Assembly: GCF_008923185.1 (NCBI RefSeq)
Contig: NZ_WBMT01000020.1
Location: 186,001 to 250,000 of the forward strand
DNA length: 64,000 nucleotides
Origin: Actinomadura rudentiformis
GTDB taxonomy: Bacteria > Actinomycetota > Actinomycetes > Streptosporangiales > Streptosporangiaceae
Direction of reading: 5' to 3'
Shown: positions 15,471-24,064 of the stretch, piece after piece
How the letters are laid out: every line of letters begins with the position of its first letter
How positions within the stretch are numbered: position 1 is the stretch's first letter
Notes under the pieces: model-generated
What the model saw: the letters and a program-made list of their open reading frames with translations, nothing else
The model's database searches: none
Told to the model about the DNA's origin: nothing
Program-made: the position numbers and the translations under genes

Positions 15471-16769
15471 ATGATTCAGCTTCTCCGCAACGCCCGGCTC
15501 GTAGGGCGCGACGGCCTCTGTGACATCGAGTTCGACGGGGAGCGGTTCGGGCGTGTCGTGCCGGCGGGGGAGGGCGCCGGGGCACAGTCCCTGGATGTGG
15601 ACGGTGCGCTGGTCAGCGCACCTTTCGTCGAACCGCACGTTCATCTCGACACGACGCTGACCGCGGGCGAACCTCGCTGGAACGCCTCCGGTTCGTTGTG
15701 GGAGGGCATCGCGGTCTGGAGCGAACGCAAGCGGACGCTCACCCGCGAAGACGTGATCTCCCGCGCCACCGAGGTGCTCCGGTGGTACGCGGCGAACGGT
15801 GTCCTGCACGTTCGCAGCCACGTGGACGTCACCGACCCTGGGCTTGTCGCGCTGGACGCCATGTTCGAAGTGCGCGAACAGGTCCGTGACGTTCTCAACC
15901 TGCAGCTGGTGGCTTTTCCGCAGGAGGGCATCTGCTCGTACGAGAACGGTGCCGGGTTGCTCGAGGAGGCGGCACGGCGCGGTGTGGACGTCATCGGCGC
16001 CATCCCGCACTTCGAGGACACCCGTGAGGACGGCGTCCGGTCGCTGGAGATCGCGTTCGGCATCGCGGAGCGGTACGGGCTGCTGGTCGACGCGCACTGC
16101 GACGAGATCGACGACGAGCAGTCGAGGTTCGTGGAGGTGCTGGCCACGCTCGCCCGGCGCGGCGGGATCGGCGACAAGGCCACGGCGTCGCACACCACCG
16201 CGATGGGCTCGTACAACGGCGCCTACTCCTACAAGCTGCGGAGGATCCTCGCCCGCTCGGGCATCAATCTCGTCTGCAATCCGCTCGCCAACCTCTGCCT
16301 GCAGGGCCGGTTCGACGACCATCCGAAGCGGCGTGGCCTCACGCAGGTCAAGGAGATGCTCGGCGCAGGGGTGAACGTGGCGTTCGGGCACGACGACGTG
16401 ATGGACCCGTGGTTCCCGCTGGGCACCGCCTCGCCACTGCAGGTCGCGCTGGTCGGCATCGCGGCCGCGCAGCTCACCGGCGCCGCCGAGATCGACGAGG
16501 CGTTCGCCATGGTCACCGAACGCGCCGCGAGCGTGCTGCACCTGGGCGACGCGTACGGCATCGAACCGGGCCGCCCCGCCGACCTGGTCGTGCTGCCCGC
16601 CGCATCCCCGTTCGACGCCGTACGCCGCCAAACGCGGCCGAGCCACGTCGTGTCGCGAGGCCGGATCATCGCCGAGACCCCTCCCGCTTCCACCCGTCTC
16701 ACCTGGCCAGGGCGCGAGCCCGAGGACATCGACTTCGTCAGGAACCGCGACCGGAGAAGCCTGCGCTGA
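15471..16769 (+). CDS. codA: cytosine deaminase
   Basis: A 432-residue amidohydrolase-superfamily enzyme that hydrolyses cytosine to uracil and ammonia. It is collinear with E. coli CodA: metal ligands H56 and H58 in FVEPHVHLDTT, HCDEIDDEQSRF with H209 and catalytic E212, H241 in ASHTTAMGSYNGAY, and D308 in FGHDDVMDPW. The insert LQGRFDDHPKRRGLT is CodA-specific. It sits directly behind the MatB-like ligase and is probably cotranscribed (GGAG 6 nt before ATG). The pair would join the first and last steps of oxidative pyrimidine breakdown. Confidence 0.93.
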   Translation: MIQLLRNARLVGRDGLCDIEFDGERFGRVVPAGEGAGAQSLDVDGALVSAPFVEPHVHLDTTLTAGEPRWNASGSLWEGIAVWSERKRTLTREDVISRATEVLRWYAANGVLHVRSHVDVTDPGLVALDAMFEVREQVRDVLNLQLVAFPQEGICSYENGAGLLEEAARRGVDVIGAIPHFEDTREDGVRSLEIAFGIAERYGLLVDAHCDEIDDEQSRFVEVLATLARRGGIGDKATASHTTAMGSYNGAYSYKLRRILARSGINLVCNPLANLCLQGRFDDHPKRRGLTQVKEMLGAGVNVAFGHDDVMDPWFPLGTASPLQVALVGIAAAQLTGAAEIDEAFAMVTERAASVLHLGDAYGIEPGRPADLVVLPAASPFDAVRRQTRPSHVVSRGRIIAETPPASTRLTWPGREPEDIDFVRNRDRRSLR

Positions 16770-16778
16770 GCCGTGGCC

Positions 16779-17360
16779 TCAGCCGGCGGGAGCGAGGACG
16801 GGGAGGAGGCCGTGGACCAGGCTTTCGGCGAGGGACTTGGGAATCTCCTCACCGTCGACGCCTTCTCGGACGTAGTGCAGGAAGCCTTGCTGGAAGCAGG
16901 CACCCATCAGCAGCGCGGCCATCACGGGGATGTCGGCGTCCGGTGAGACGCGTCCGATCTGCTGCTCGCCGGCCAGGTAGGTCGCCAGCCAGTCGACGGC
17001 GACGTGCGGTCCCGCCTGGTACTTCCTCATCGAGTCGCGGGTCGCGGCCATGAGCTTCGGCTGTGCCGCCATCGACGCCATCATCGGGAACGAGCGCGTG
17101 TAGAAGCGAAGTGCGCCATGCGTGATCGCCACCAGGTTCTCCTCGACGGTGGCCTCGCCTGGATGCCGGATTCCGTTGAACGCGGGCATTCGCTCCTTGA
17201 GCACGTACGTCAGGAGCTCTTCCTTGTCACGGAAGTGTTTGTAGAGCAGCGCCTCCGAGCAGCCCGCGGCGCGCGCGATCTCCTTGGTGGTGGTGCTGGC
17301 GACCCCGCGCGTGCGCATGATCTCCGCGGCCGCGTCCAGGATCCGTTCACGTGTGCTCAT
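16779..17360 (-). CDS. TetR family regulator
   Basis: A 193-residue repressor-type protein with an N-terminal HTH (STTTKEIARAAGCSEALLYK, then HFRDKEELL) and an all-helical ligand domain. It converges with codA (9-nt gap) and is divergent from the NAD(P)-binding gene at 17447. Its operator is probably in the 86-bp intergenic space, where GGTGAGTGAA occurs twice. Confidence 0.88.
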   Translation of the reverse strand: MSTRERILDAAAEIMRTRGVASTTTKEIARAAGCSEALLYKHFRDKEELLTYVLKERMPAFNGIRHPGEATVEENLVAITHGALRFYTRSFPMMASMAAQPKLMAATRDSMRKYQAGPHVAVDWLATYLAGEQQIGRVSPDADIPVMAALLMGACFQQGFLHYVREGVDGEEIPKSLAESLVHGLLPVLAPAG

Positions 17361-17370
17361 CGGCCCCCGC

Positions 17371-17416
17371 TTGACAGGTGAGTGAAGACCTACCCACGAT
17401 AATGGGGGTGAGTGAA
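17371..17416. promoter_or_regulatory. promoter and repeated TetR half-sites
   Basis: TTGACA (17371-17376) and GATAAT (17398-17403) face the NAD(P)-binding gene, with a long 21-nt spacer. The 10-mer GGTGAGTGAA occurs at 17377-17386 and 17407-17416, exactly 30 bp apart, bracketing the -10 box. The second copy runs into TGTTTACT, giving an imperfect palindrome AGTnAAnnTTnACT. This is the likely TetR target. Confidence 0.4.
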
Positions 17417-17446
17417 TGTTTACTAACCCCCAGCGGAGGGAGCGGC

Positions 17447-18091
17447 ATGAAGCTCACGATCTTCGGGGCGACCGGCGGCACGGGCGTCGAGGTGGTGAGG
17501 CAGGCGGCCGACGCCGGCCACGAGGTCACCGCAGTGGTGCGCGACGAGTCCCGGCTGCCCGCCACCCTGCGGGAACGCATGACCGTCGTCGAGGCCGACG
17601 TCATGGACCCCGCGTCCATCGCCAGAGCCGTCAAGGACTGCGACGCCGTCATCAGCGCGATGGGATCACGCGGGGGCCGCGCCCCCACCACGGTCTGCGC
17701 GGACAGCTCCCGCAGCATCATCAGCGCGATGGACGCCGCCGGCGGCGGCGGGCGGCTGGTCATGGTCAGCGCCAGCGGACTGGCCGCCGACGCCGGTGAC
17801 GACCCGTTCACCCGGTACGTGGTCAAGCCGATGATCCTGCAGCCGATCCTCAAGCACACGTTCACTGACATGCTCGTGGCCGAGCGGCAGGTGCGCGCCT
17901 CGGCGCTGAACTGGACCATCGTGCGCCCGCCGCGCCTCACCGACAAGCCCGCCAAGGGCACCTATCGCAGCGCCGTCGATCGCAACGTCCGCGGCGGGTG
18001 GATGATCACCAGGGCCGACCTCGCCAAGGCCCTGCTGGACGTCGTGGACGACCCGGCCTCCACGGGCCACATCGTCTCCGTCGCCAACTGA
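17447..18091 (+). CDS. NAD(P)H-binding protein (NmrA/atypical SDR)
   Basis: A 214-residue Rossmann-fold protein with TIFGATGGTGVEVVRQA at the N-terminus and VEADVMDPASIARAVKDCDA following the second strand. It has no clear Tyr-x3-Lys, as in atypical SDRs such as BLVRB or NmrA-like reductases. ATG 17447 follows GGAGGG. It is controlled most likely by the divergent TetR protein. Substrate is unknown; related proteins reduce quinones or flavins or sense the NADP ratio. Confidence 0.82.
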   Translation: MKLTIFGATGGTGVEVVRQAADAGHEVTAVVRDESRLPATLRERMTVVEADVMDPASIARAVKDCDAVISAMGSRGGRAPTTVCADSSRSIISAMDAAGGGGRLVMVSASGLAADAGDDPFTRYVVKPMILQPILKHTFTDMLVAERQVRASALNWTIVRPPRLTDKPAKGTYRSAVDRNVRGGWMITRADLAKALLDVVDDPASTGHIVSVAN

Positions 18092-18092
18092 C

Positions 18093-18126
18093 CGTGCCGT
18101 GGGTCAGAACGTGCCGTGGGTCAGAA
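18093..18126. repeat. 17-bp tandem duplication at a convergent gene junction
   Basis: CGTGCCGTGGGTCAGAA occurs twice back to back (18093-18109 and 18110-18126). The second copy contains the stop codon of the nitrilase-family gene on the minus strand. It lies just after the stop of the NAD(P)-binding gene. Confidence 0.9.
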
Positions 18127-18924
18127 GAGGTCGGGGCGGCGGTGGGCCAGGGCTGGGAGGAACGTGCGGACCTGGGACGTGACGGCAGGGTCCAGGTCGG
18201 CCACCCGGACGGCGGGGAACGGCCCCAGGTCGGCGACGACCGTGCCCATGGGGTCGATGAGCTGGCTGCGGCCCACGCCGCCAGGGGCGCCTCGCGGCGG
18301 CCTGGTGCGGTCGGGGGCCTTGTCCACGGCGACGACCCAGGTCGTGTTCTCGATCGCGCGGGCGCGGACCAGGGTCGTCCAGTGCTCTTCCTTGAAGACG
18401 CCCTGGGCCCAGGCAGCGGGGACGACCAGCACCTCCGCGCCCTGGTCGACCAGGGCGCGGGCGAGCTCGGGGAAACGGACGTCGTAGCAGGTGATCAGGC
18501 CGATCCGCGTGCCGGCCAGGTCGAGGACCACGGGTTCGCCGCCGGCTGCGACGTCGTCCGACTCGCGGTCGCCGAACGCGTCGAAGAGGTGGATCTTCCG
18601 GTACGAGCCGGCGAGGGTGCCCGTGGAGTCGATGCCGACGACGGTGTTGTAGACGCGGCCCTCGGGGGCGGGCTCGAAGACGCCCGCGATGATGGCGGTG
18701 CCGTGCTCGCGCGCGGCCTCACGGAGGGCGGTGACGAACGGGCCGTCCAGGGGCTCGGCGGCGTCCGCGAGGTCGTTGCCGAAACGCACCACGGTGGCCT
18801 CGGGGAACACCGCCAGGTCGACGCCGCCCGGTGTCGCCGAGGCTTCGGAGATGGCCTCCAGCGCCGTCCGCAGGTTCTCTTTGGGGTCGTCGCCGACAAC
18901 GATCTGGCACAGGGCTACGCGCAT
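18121..18924 (-). CDS. nitrilase-superfamily carbon-nitrogen hydrolase
   Basis: A 267-residue amidase. The catalytic triad is visible: E42 (FPEATVV), K110 (YRKIHLFD) and C146 (TCYDVRFPE). Length and motifs match the omega-amidase/deaminated-glutathione amidase group (Nit1/Nit2-like), so a house-cleaning amide hydrolysis is likely. ATG 18924 has TACGCT 7 nt upstream and no ribosome binding site, predicting a leaderless transcript. Convergent with the NAD(P)-binding gene. Confidence 0.87.
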   Translation of the reverse strand: MRVALCQIVVGDDPKENLRTALEAISEASATPGGVDLAVFPEATVVRFGNDLADAAEPLDGPFVTALREAAREHGTAIIAGVFEPAPEGRVYNTVVGIDSTGTLAGSYRKIHLFDAFGDRESDDVAAGGEPVVLDLAGTRIGLITCYDVRFPELARALVDQGAEVLVVPAAWAQGVFKEEHWTTLVRARAIENTTWVVAVDKAPDRTRPPRGAPGGVGRSQLIDPMGTVVADLGPFPAVRVADLDPAVTSQVRTFLPALAHRRPDLF

Positions 18925-18931
18925 GTCCCCA

Positions 18932-18937
18932 AGCGTA
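18932..18937 (-). promoter_or_regulatory. -10 box of the nitrilase gene (leaderless)
   Basis: TACGCT on the minus strand, 7 nt before ATG 18924. Confidence 0.5.
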
Positions 18938-18999
18938 CGTTGATCCCCCGTTAGTGCGGACGCTGCGTCTTCGGGGGTGTTTGGCTACGTGCGGGCGTT

Positions 19000-19021
19000 T
19001 TACATGACAGGTGTCATGTAA
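19000..19021. promoter_or_regulatory. perfect 22-bp palindrome upstream of the ABC/two-component operon
   Basis: Two 10-bp arms, TTACATGACA and TGTCATGTAA, are separated by GG. The site is 77 bp before the ATPase start and is the only strong dyad in the 174-bp intergenic space. NarL/LuxR-type response regulators bind such dyads, so it is a good candidate target of the response regulator at 22140 in the same operon. A TetR protein could also bind it. Confidence 0.6.
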
Positions 19022-19098
19022 GGCGGGTTACAGGCGCGTCCGGAACGGGTGACAGCGGCTTCTACCGGGTGGCAGGGCGCCGGCGCGAGGGTTGGCGT

Positions 19099-20025
19099 AT
19101 GCAGACCATTCTGGTGAACGAACTCCGGCAGAGGTACGGGGACTTCGAGGCGGTCGGCGGCATCTCGTTCGAGGTCGGGGAGGGTGAGCTGTTCGCGCTC
19201 CTCGGCACCAACGGGGCCGGGAAGACCACGACACTGGAGACGCTTGAGGGATTCCGGAACGCCGGCTCCGGCACCGTGCGGGTGCTCGGGCACGACCCGT
19301 ACCGCGAGCGCCGGGCCCTCCGGCCGCAGCTGGGGATCATGCTGCAGGAGGCCGGGTTCTTCGCGGATCTGACCGTCGCCGAGACCGTCGACCAGTGGCG
19401 CCGGTTCACGCCGTCGCCCCGGGAGCGGGACGAGGTCCTCGGGATGGTCGGGCTGCCGCAGCAGACGGAGGTTCGGACCAGGCAACTCTCCGGTGGGCAG
19501 AAACGCCGCCTGGATCTGGCGCTGGCGCTGCTCGGGCGGCCCCGGGTGCTGTTCCTGGACGAGCCCACGACGGGCATGGACCCCGAGGCGCGGCACGCCA
19601 CCTGGAAGATCGTCCGGGAGCTGGTCGCCGACGGCACGACGGTCCTGCTGACCACCCACTACCTGGAGGAGGCCGAGCAGCTCGCCGACCGGCTGGCGAT
19701 CATGCACCGGGGCCGGATCGAGGTCGCCGGGACGGTGGCGGACGTGGTGGCCGGGCAGGGCGACCGGATCACGTTCCGGGTGCCGGACCGTGTCCCGGTC
19801 TCAGACCTGCCGACGCTGTGCGGAGCGGTCGCCGACATCGCGGTCGAGAGCGGCCGGGCCGTGGCCGGATACCGCGTTCAGGGTCTGCAGGCGTCGCTGT
19901 ACGAGCTGCTGCGCTGGGCCGAGCACCATCGGCTCGAACTCGACGGCCTTCAGGCCCGTAGCGCCTCCCTCGAAGACGTCTTCCTCCACACGGCCGCCGC
20001 CACCCCGGAAGGAGCGGTCCGATGA
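19099..20025 (+). CDS. ABC-2 type exporter, ATP-binding subunit
   Basis: A 308-residue DrrA-like ATPase. Walker A is LGTNGAGKTTT, the Q-loop is MLQEAGFF, the signature is LSGGQKRRLDLAL, Walker B is VLFLDEPTTGMDP and the H-loop is LLTTHYLEEAEQLADR. The C-terminal 80 residues are the usual DrrA extension. ATG 19099 follows GAGGG by 9 nt. The stop overlaps the permease start (ATGA). It powers export of an unidentified, probably lipophilic, compound. Confidence 0.9.
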   Translation: MQTILVNELRQRYGDFEAVGGISFEVGEGELFALLGTNGAGKTTTLETLEGFRNAGSGTVRVLGHDPYRERRALRPQLGIMLQEAGFFADLTVAETVDQWRRFTPSPRERDEVLGMVGLPQQTEVRTRQLSGGQKRRLDLALALLGRPRVLFLDEPTTGMDPEARHATWKIVRELVADGTTVLLTTHYLEEAEQLADRLAIMHRGRIEVAGTVADVVAGQGDRITFRVPDRVPVSDLPTLCGAVADIAVESGRAVAGYRVQGLQASLYELLRWAEHHRLELDGLQARSASLEDVFLHTAAATPEGAVR

Positions 20026-20852
20026 ACTCCTCGCGGCTCAAGGACCTTGTTCAGCCGATGAGCCTTTCGCATGTGCTCGCCGTCGCCCGGCTCGATCTGA
20101 CGTTGCTGTTGCGCAATCGCAGCGTGCTCTTCTCCGTCGTCGGCATGCCGCTCCTGTTCGGCGGGATGTTGTTCGGTTTCCGGGGCCAGGAGACCGGCGG
20201 TTTGGACATGGCCCTCTTCGCCGGCACCGGCTACCTGGCGTTCTTCCTGGTCTTCGCCGTTTTCATGAACTTGGTGTCGGTCTTCACGGCCCGCCGCGAG
20301 GACCTCACCCTCAAGCGGCTGCGCAGCGGTTCGCTGTCCGATTCCGAGGTGTTCGGTGGCAGCCTCGTGGTGTCGGGAGCCATCTACCTGATCCAGGCGC
20401 TCCTGCTCGTGGTGGTGCTGGGCACGGCGCTGGGCGGGCCATGGCCGGCCAACCCGCTGCTGATGCTGGCCGGGATGCTCGCCGGGGTCGTGGTGTTCGC
20501 ACTGCTGGCGTTCGCGATCTCGGGCCTGACCCCGAACGCGGACATGGCGCAGCTCACCGTGGTGCCGGTCATGTTCGCCTCGATGGCCGGGTCGGGCGTG
20601 ATGTTCCCCCTCGAGTTCCTGCCCGGGGCCGCGCGCGAGGCGGCCGGGATGTTGCCGCTGAGCCCGCTCGTGGACATCGTCCGCACCGGCTACTTCGGCC
20701 AGGACCACACCGTCGGCGGCACCCAGTCGGACATCGGCTTCGTCGAGGCCTGGATCCGCTGCCTCAAGCCCTTCGCGGTGTTCGCCCTGTGGACCGTCGT
20801 CGGTCTCTGGTCGGCTCGCCGCTGGTTCCGCTGGGAACCACGGCACGCCTGA
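20022..20852 (+). CDS. ABC-2 type exporter, permease subunit
   Basis: A 276-residue membrane protein with about six transmembrane segments (first hydrophobic run NRSVLFSVVGMPLLFGGMLF) and the ABC-2 transporter fold. It overlaps the ATPase gene by 4 nt, so the two are translationally coupled. It is followed by the sensor kinase and response regulator genes, an arrangement common for envelope-stress or lipid-related exporters. Confidence 0.88.
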   Translation: MNSSRLKDLVQPMSLSHVLAVARLDLTLLLRNRSVLFSVVGMPLLFGGMLFGFRGQETGGLDMALFAGTGYLAFFLVFAVFMNLVSVFTARREDLTLKRLRSGSLSDSEVFGGSLVVSGAIYLIQALLLVVVLGTALGGPWPANPLLMLAGMLAGVVVFALLAFAISGLTPNADMAQLTVVPVMFASMAGSGVMFPLEFLPGAAREAAGMLPLSPLVDIVRTGYFGQDHTVGGTQSDIGFVEAWIRCLKPFAVFALWTVVGLWSARRWFRWEPRHA

Positions 20853-20913
20853 CCCGGCCCGGCCACCACAAGGTCTGGATAGGGTTCCTGGCGAGAAAGG
20901 ACGGAACGGGCAA

Positions 20914-22143
20914 ATGGGCGTGGCGACGACGGCGGAGCTGGAAGAGCGGGCCGCCCGCGAGTTCGAGAAGTTCCGCCGCCTGACGTACCGCATGTTCCTG
21001 CTCTCCATGGTCACGCTCGTGGTGACGCCGGGGATGGCCCTGGTCCAGCGGTATGACGACGGCTCGCTTCACCTCTCCGTGCTCATCGCCGCCGTCACGG
21101 GGCTCGGCGCCTTCCTCTGGTGTTACATGCGGATGTTGCGCGGCTGGCTGCACGGCCGCGTGGACAGGCAGAGCATCGCGTTCGGCGGCGTCGCGGCGGG
21201 GGCACTGAGCGTCATGATCCTCTCGCACGGGCTCTGGACGCTCGTGCCGATCTTCTGGGCGGCCACGGCGGCCCCGCTCCTGCGGACCCGCCGCTGGACC
21301 ACCCTCGTCATCCTCGGCACCGCCGCCTGGTGCACGCCGTTCATCCTGGCCGTCTCCGACCGGCCGCTGCGCTGGTACGCCGATCCCGCCCACTGGTACG
21401 TGATCCCCCTCGCGTTCGGGATCCTCGCGGTCAGCTGCGCCGTGGTGGTCTTCATCAACCGGTACCAGATGCGCATGTGGGACCTGCACCAGGAGGCGCA
21501 CGCCTCGCGCCAGGCACAGGCCCGGCTCGCGGTCACCGAGGAACGCCTGCGCTTCTCCCGCGACCTGCACGACCTGCTCGGCCACAGCCTGTCCCTCATC
21601 GCGGTGAAGAGCGAGCTGGCCATGCGGATGGCCGAGGCCGACCCCGCCCGGGCCCGCGCCGAGATGGCCGACGTCCGGACCGCCGCCCGGGGTGCCCTGC
21701 GCGAGGTGCGCGCCGCCGTGCGCGGCTACCGCGCGGTCGAGCTCGACGCCGAGCTGGCCGGTGTGCGCGCCGTGCTGGAGGCGGCCGGAGTGCGCTGCGA
21801 GACCGCGCCCCCGCCGGACCTGCCACCGGAGATCCGATCGGTCCTGGCGTGGGTGATCCGGGAGGGCGCCACGAACGTGATCAAGCACAGCGAGGCGCGG
21901 CACTGCCGCATCTCGCTCGCCCTCTACGGTGAGTCCGTGGTCCTGGAGATGAGCAACGACGGCGTCCGCAGCCCCCGCGGCGACGCCGGATCCGGCCTGA
22001 CCGGCCTGACCGAGCGGGTACGCGTGGTCGGCGGCGAGCTGACCGCCGGCCGCGACGGCCGCGACGGCTTCCTGCTGCGCGTCGTGATCCCCCTGCCCGC
22101 CGAGGACGCCGTGGAGCTCGCCGAGAGCGGGAGCCCGGTGTGA
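20914..22143 (+). CDS. sensor histidine kinase, DesK/NarX-like
   Basis: A 409-residue membrane kinase. Residues about 25-180 contain about five membrane segments and no large external domain, which suggests sensing within the membrane as in DesK. The HisKA_3 dimerisation domain has phospho-acceptor H219 in SRDLHDLLGHSLSLIAVKSE. The HATPase_c domain has the N-box EGATNVIKHSEA and the G-box GSGLTGLTERV. Its stop overlaps the GTG of the response regulator (GTGA). Confidence 0.9.
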   Translation: MGVATTAELEERAAREFEKFRRLTYRMFLLSMVTLVVTPGMALVQRYDDGSLHLSVLIAAVTGLGAFLWCYMRMLRGWLHGRVDRQSIAFGGVAAGALSVMILSHGLWTLVPIFWAATAAPLLRTRRWTTLVILGTAAWCTPFILAVSDRPLRWYADPAHWYVIPLAFGILAVSCAVVVFINRYQMRMWDLHQEAHASRQAQARLAVTEERLRFSRDLHDLLGHSLSLIAVKSELAMRMAEADPARARAEMADVRTAARGALREVRAAVRGYRAVELDAELAGVRAVLEAAGVRCETAPPPDLPPEIRSVLAWVIREGATNVIKHSEARHCRISLALYGESVVLEMSNDGVRSPRGDAGSGLTGLTERVRVVGGELTAGRDGRDGFLLRVVIPLPAEDAVELAESGSPV

Positions 22144-22745
22144 TCAGGATCCTCCTGGCCGACGACGAACGCCTCATCCGCGGCGCCGTGGCCGCCCTGC
22201 TCGGCCTGGAGGGCGACCTGGAGGTCGTCGTCGAGCTCGGCCGCGGCGACGAGGTCGTGCCCGCCGTCGCCGAGCACGACCCGGACGTGGCGGTCCTGGA
22301 CATCGACATGCCCGGCGCCGACGGCCTCTCCGTGGCCGAGGACCTCCAGCGCGCGGGCGCCCGCTGCGCGGTGTGCATCCTCACGAGCCTCGGCCGCCCG
22401 GGCTACCTGCGCCGCGCCATGGCCGCGGGCGTCCGCGGCTTCGTCGCCAAGGACGCCCCCACCGAGGAGCTCGCCGCCGCCATCCGCAAGGTCCACGAGG
22501 GCGGCCGCTACCTGGACGCCGAGCTCGCCGCCGCCGCGATGGCCGCCGGCGACAACCCCCTCACCGAACGTGAACGCGAGATCCTCCGGCTCATCGGCGC
22601 CGGCACCGAGACCGCCCGCATCGCCACCCTGCTCCATCTCACCGAGGGCACGGTCCGCAACTACCTCTCCAGCGCCATGGCCAAGCTCGGCGAGTCCAAC
22701 CGCCTGGCCGCCGTCCGCGCCGCCCGGGAGACCGGCTGGATCTGA
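22140..22745 (+). CDS. LuxR/NarL-family response regulator
   Basis: A 201-residue regulator. The receiver domain has acidic pair D8-D9, phospho-site D54 (VLDIDMPG) and a C-terminal Lys in FVAKDAPT. The LuxR-type HTH spans about 137-195 (TEREREILRLIGAGTETARI). It starts at GTG overlapping the kinase stop. It probably autoregulates the ABC operon through the palindrome at 19000-19021. The stop codon lies in the first copy of a 17-bp tandem repeat. Confidence 0.9.
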   Translation: MIRILLADDERLIRGAVAALLGLEGDLEVVVELGRGDEVVPAVAEHDPDVAVLDIDMPGADGLSVAEDLQRAGARCAVCILTSLGRPGYLRRAMAAGVRGFVAKDAPTEELAAAIRKVHEGGRYLDAELAAAAMAAGDNPLTEREREILRLIGAGTETARIATLLHLTEGTVRNYLSSAMAKLGESNRLAAVRAARETGWI

Positions 22746-22786
22746 CCCGTGCCTGGATCTGACCCGAGCCTGGATCTGACCCGTGC
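22736..22786. repeat. 17-bp tandem repeat, three copies, at a gene junction
   Basis: CTGGATCTGACCCGTGC is present at 22736-22752, 22753-22769 (one change) and 22770-22786, followed by a partial fourth CTGGA. Copy 1 contains the last codons and the TGA of the response regulator. The array ends 15 nt before the -10 box of the next gene. Confidence 0.92.
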
Positions 22787-22800
22787 CTGGAACCGGGCTC

Positions 22801-22806
22801 TATGGT
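22801..22806 (+). promoter_or_regulatory. -10 box, leaderless aminotransferase gene
   Basis: TATGGT 7 nt before GTG 22814. The ATG inside this box (22802) is an alternative start but would place the box within the coding region. Confidence 0.5.
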
Positions 22807-22813
22807 GGACGCC

Positions 22814-23977
22814 GTGGGAGAACCGCTCGTACCGCGCATGCAGGGATTCGGGACCACGATCTTCGCGGAGATGTCCGCGCTGGCCGTGGCGACGGGATCG
22901 ATCAACCTCGGCCAGGGCTTCCCGGACACCGACGGCCCGCCCACGATGCTCGAGACGGCCGTCGAGGCGATCCGGTCGGGCGGCAACCAGTACCCGCCGG
23001 GGCCCGGCCTGCCCGAGCTGCGGGAGGCCGTCGCGGCGCAGCGGCTGGCACGGTACGGGCTGGAGTTCGATCCGGCGGCCGAGGTCTTCGTCACCGTGGG
23101 CGCCACGGAGGGCATCGCGGCGTCGGTGCTGGCGCTGGCCGGGCCCGGCGACGAGGTCATCGTCTTCGAGCCCTACTACGACTCGTACGCGGCGACGATC
23201 GCGCTGGCCGGGGCGATCCGGCGCCCGGTCACGCTGCGGCCGGTCGAGGGACGCTTCACGTTCGACCCCGACGAGCTGCGGGCGGCGGTGGGCCCACGGA
23301 CGCGCGTCATCCTCGTCAACTCGCCGCACAACCCCGCGGGCACCGTGTTCACGCGGGAGGAGCTCGACGTCATCGCCGGGGTGTGCCGGGAGCACGACCT
23401 GATCGCGATCACCGACGAGGTGTACGAGTACCTGACGTTCGACGACGTCGAGCACATCCCGCTGGCCACGCTCGACGGCATGCGGGAACGGACCGTGTCG
23501 GTCTCCTCGACGGGCAAGACGTTCTCGGTCACGGGATGGAAGACCGGCTGGGTGACCGCGCCCGCCCGCTACATCCGGGCCGTGCAGACGGTGAAGCAGT
23601 TCCTGACCTATGCGACCGGCGGCCCGTGGCAGCGGGCGACGGCCTACGCGCTGCAGAACGAGCTGCCGTGGGTGGAGGAACTGCGCACGTCGCTACAGGC
23701 CAAGCGGGATCGCCTCATCACCGGGCTGGAAGCGGCCGGGTTCGCGACCTACCGGCCGCAGGGCACCTATTTCGTGCAGGCCGACATCCGGCCGCTGGGC
23801 TTCAGCGACGGCATGGAGCTCGCCCGGGCTCTGCCGGACAAGGCCGGGGTCGTCGCGATCCCGACGCAGGTCTTCTACGACCACGCCGAAGCCGGCGCGC
23901 ACTTCGTGCGGTTCGCGTTCTGCAAAAAGGACGAGGTCATCGACGAGGCCGTGGAACGGCTGGCCAGGCTCCACTGA
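22814..23977 (+). CDS. PLP-dependent aminotransferase, DapC-like
   Basis: A 387-residue class I aminotransferase. It shows INLGQGFPDTDGP at the N-terminus, NSPHNPAGTVFTREEL, TDEVYEYLTFDD, PLP lysine in SVSSTGKTFSVTGWKTGW and the terminal Arg context FVRFAFCKKDE. It is most like actinobacterial proteins annotated as N-succinyldiaminopimelate aminotransferase (DapC) and like kynurenine/methionine aminotransferases, so lysine/mDAP synthesis is possible but not proven. GTG 22814 is preferred for its leaderless -10 box; ATG 22802 would add four residues. Confidence 0.82.
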   Translation: MGEPLVPRMQGFGTTIFAEMSALAVATGSINLGQGFPDTDGPPTMLETAVEAIRSGGNQYPPGPGLPELREAVAAQRLARYGLEFDPAAEVFVTVGATEGIAASVLALAGPGDEVIVFEPYYDSYAATIALAGAIRRPVTLRPVEGRFTFDPDELRAAVGPRTRVILVNSPHNPAGTVFTREELDVIAGVCREHDLIAITDEVYEYLTFDDVEHIPLATLDGMRERTVSVSSTGKTFSVTGWKTGWVTAPARYIRAVQTVKQFLTYATGGPWQRATAYALQNELPWVEELRTSLQAKRDRLITGLEAAGFATYRPQGTYFVQADIRPLGFSDGMELARALPDKAGVVAIPTQVFYDHAEAGAHFVRFAFCKKDEVIDEAVERLARLH

Positions 23978-23994
23978 TCTTTTCGGGGCCGGGA

Positions 23995-24023
23995 TGTAAA
24001 CGGGGCCGCTCCCGAGGGACTAC
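23995..24023 (+). promoter_or_regulatory. ECF-type promoter before the sigma-factor gene
   Basis: TGTAAAC (23995-24001) and GACTAC (24018-24023) are 16 nt apart. The AAC core at -35 and this spacing resemble ECF sigma promoters, so the sigma factor at 24065 probably drives its own transcription. Confidence 0.4.
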
Positions 24024-24064
24024 CTCATGTCAATGATCCCGACCCCCTGGAGCGGAGGGCCTCC

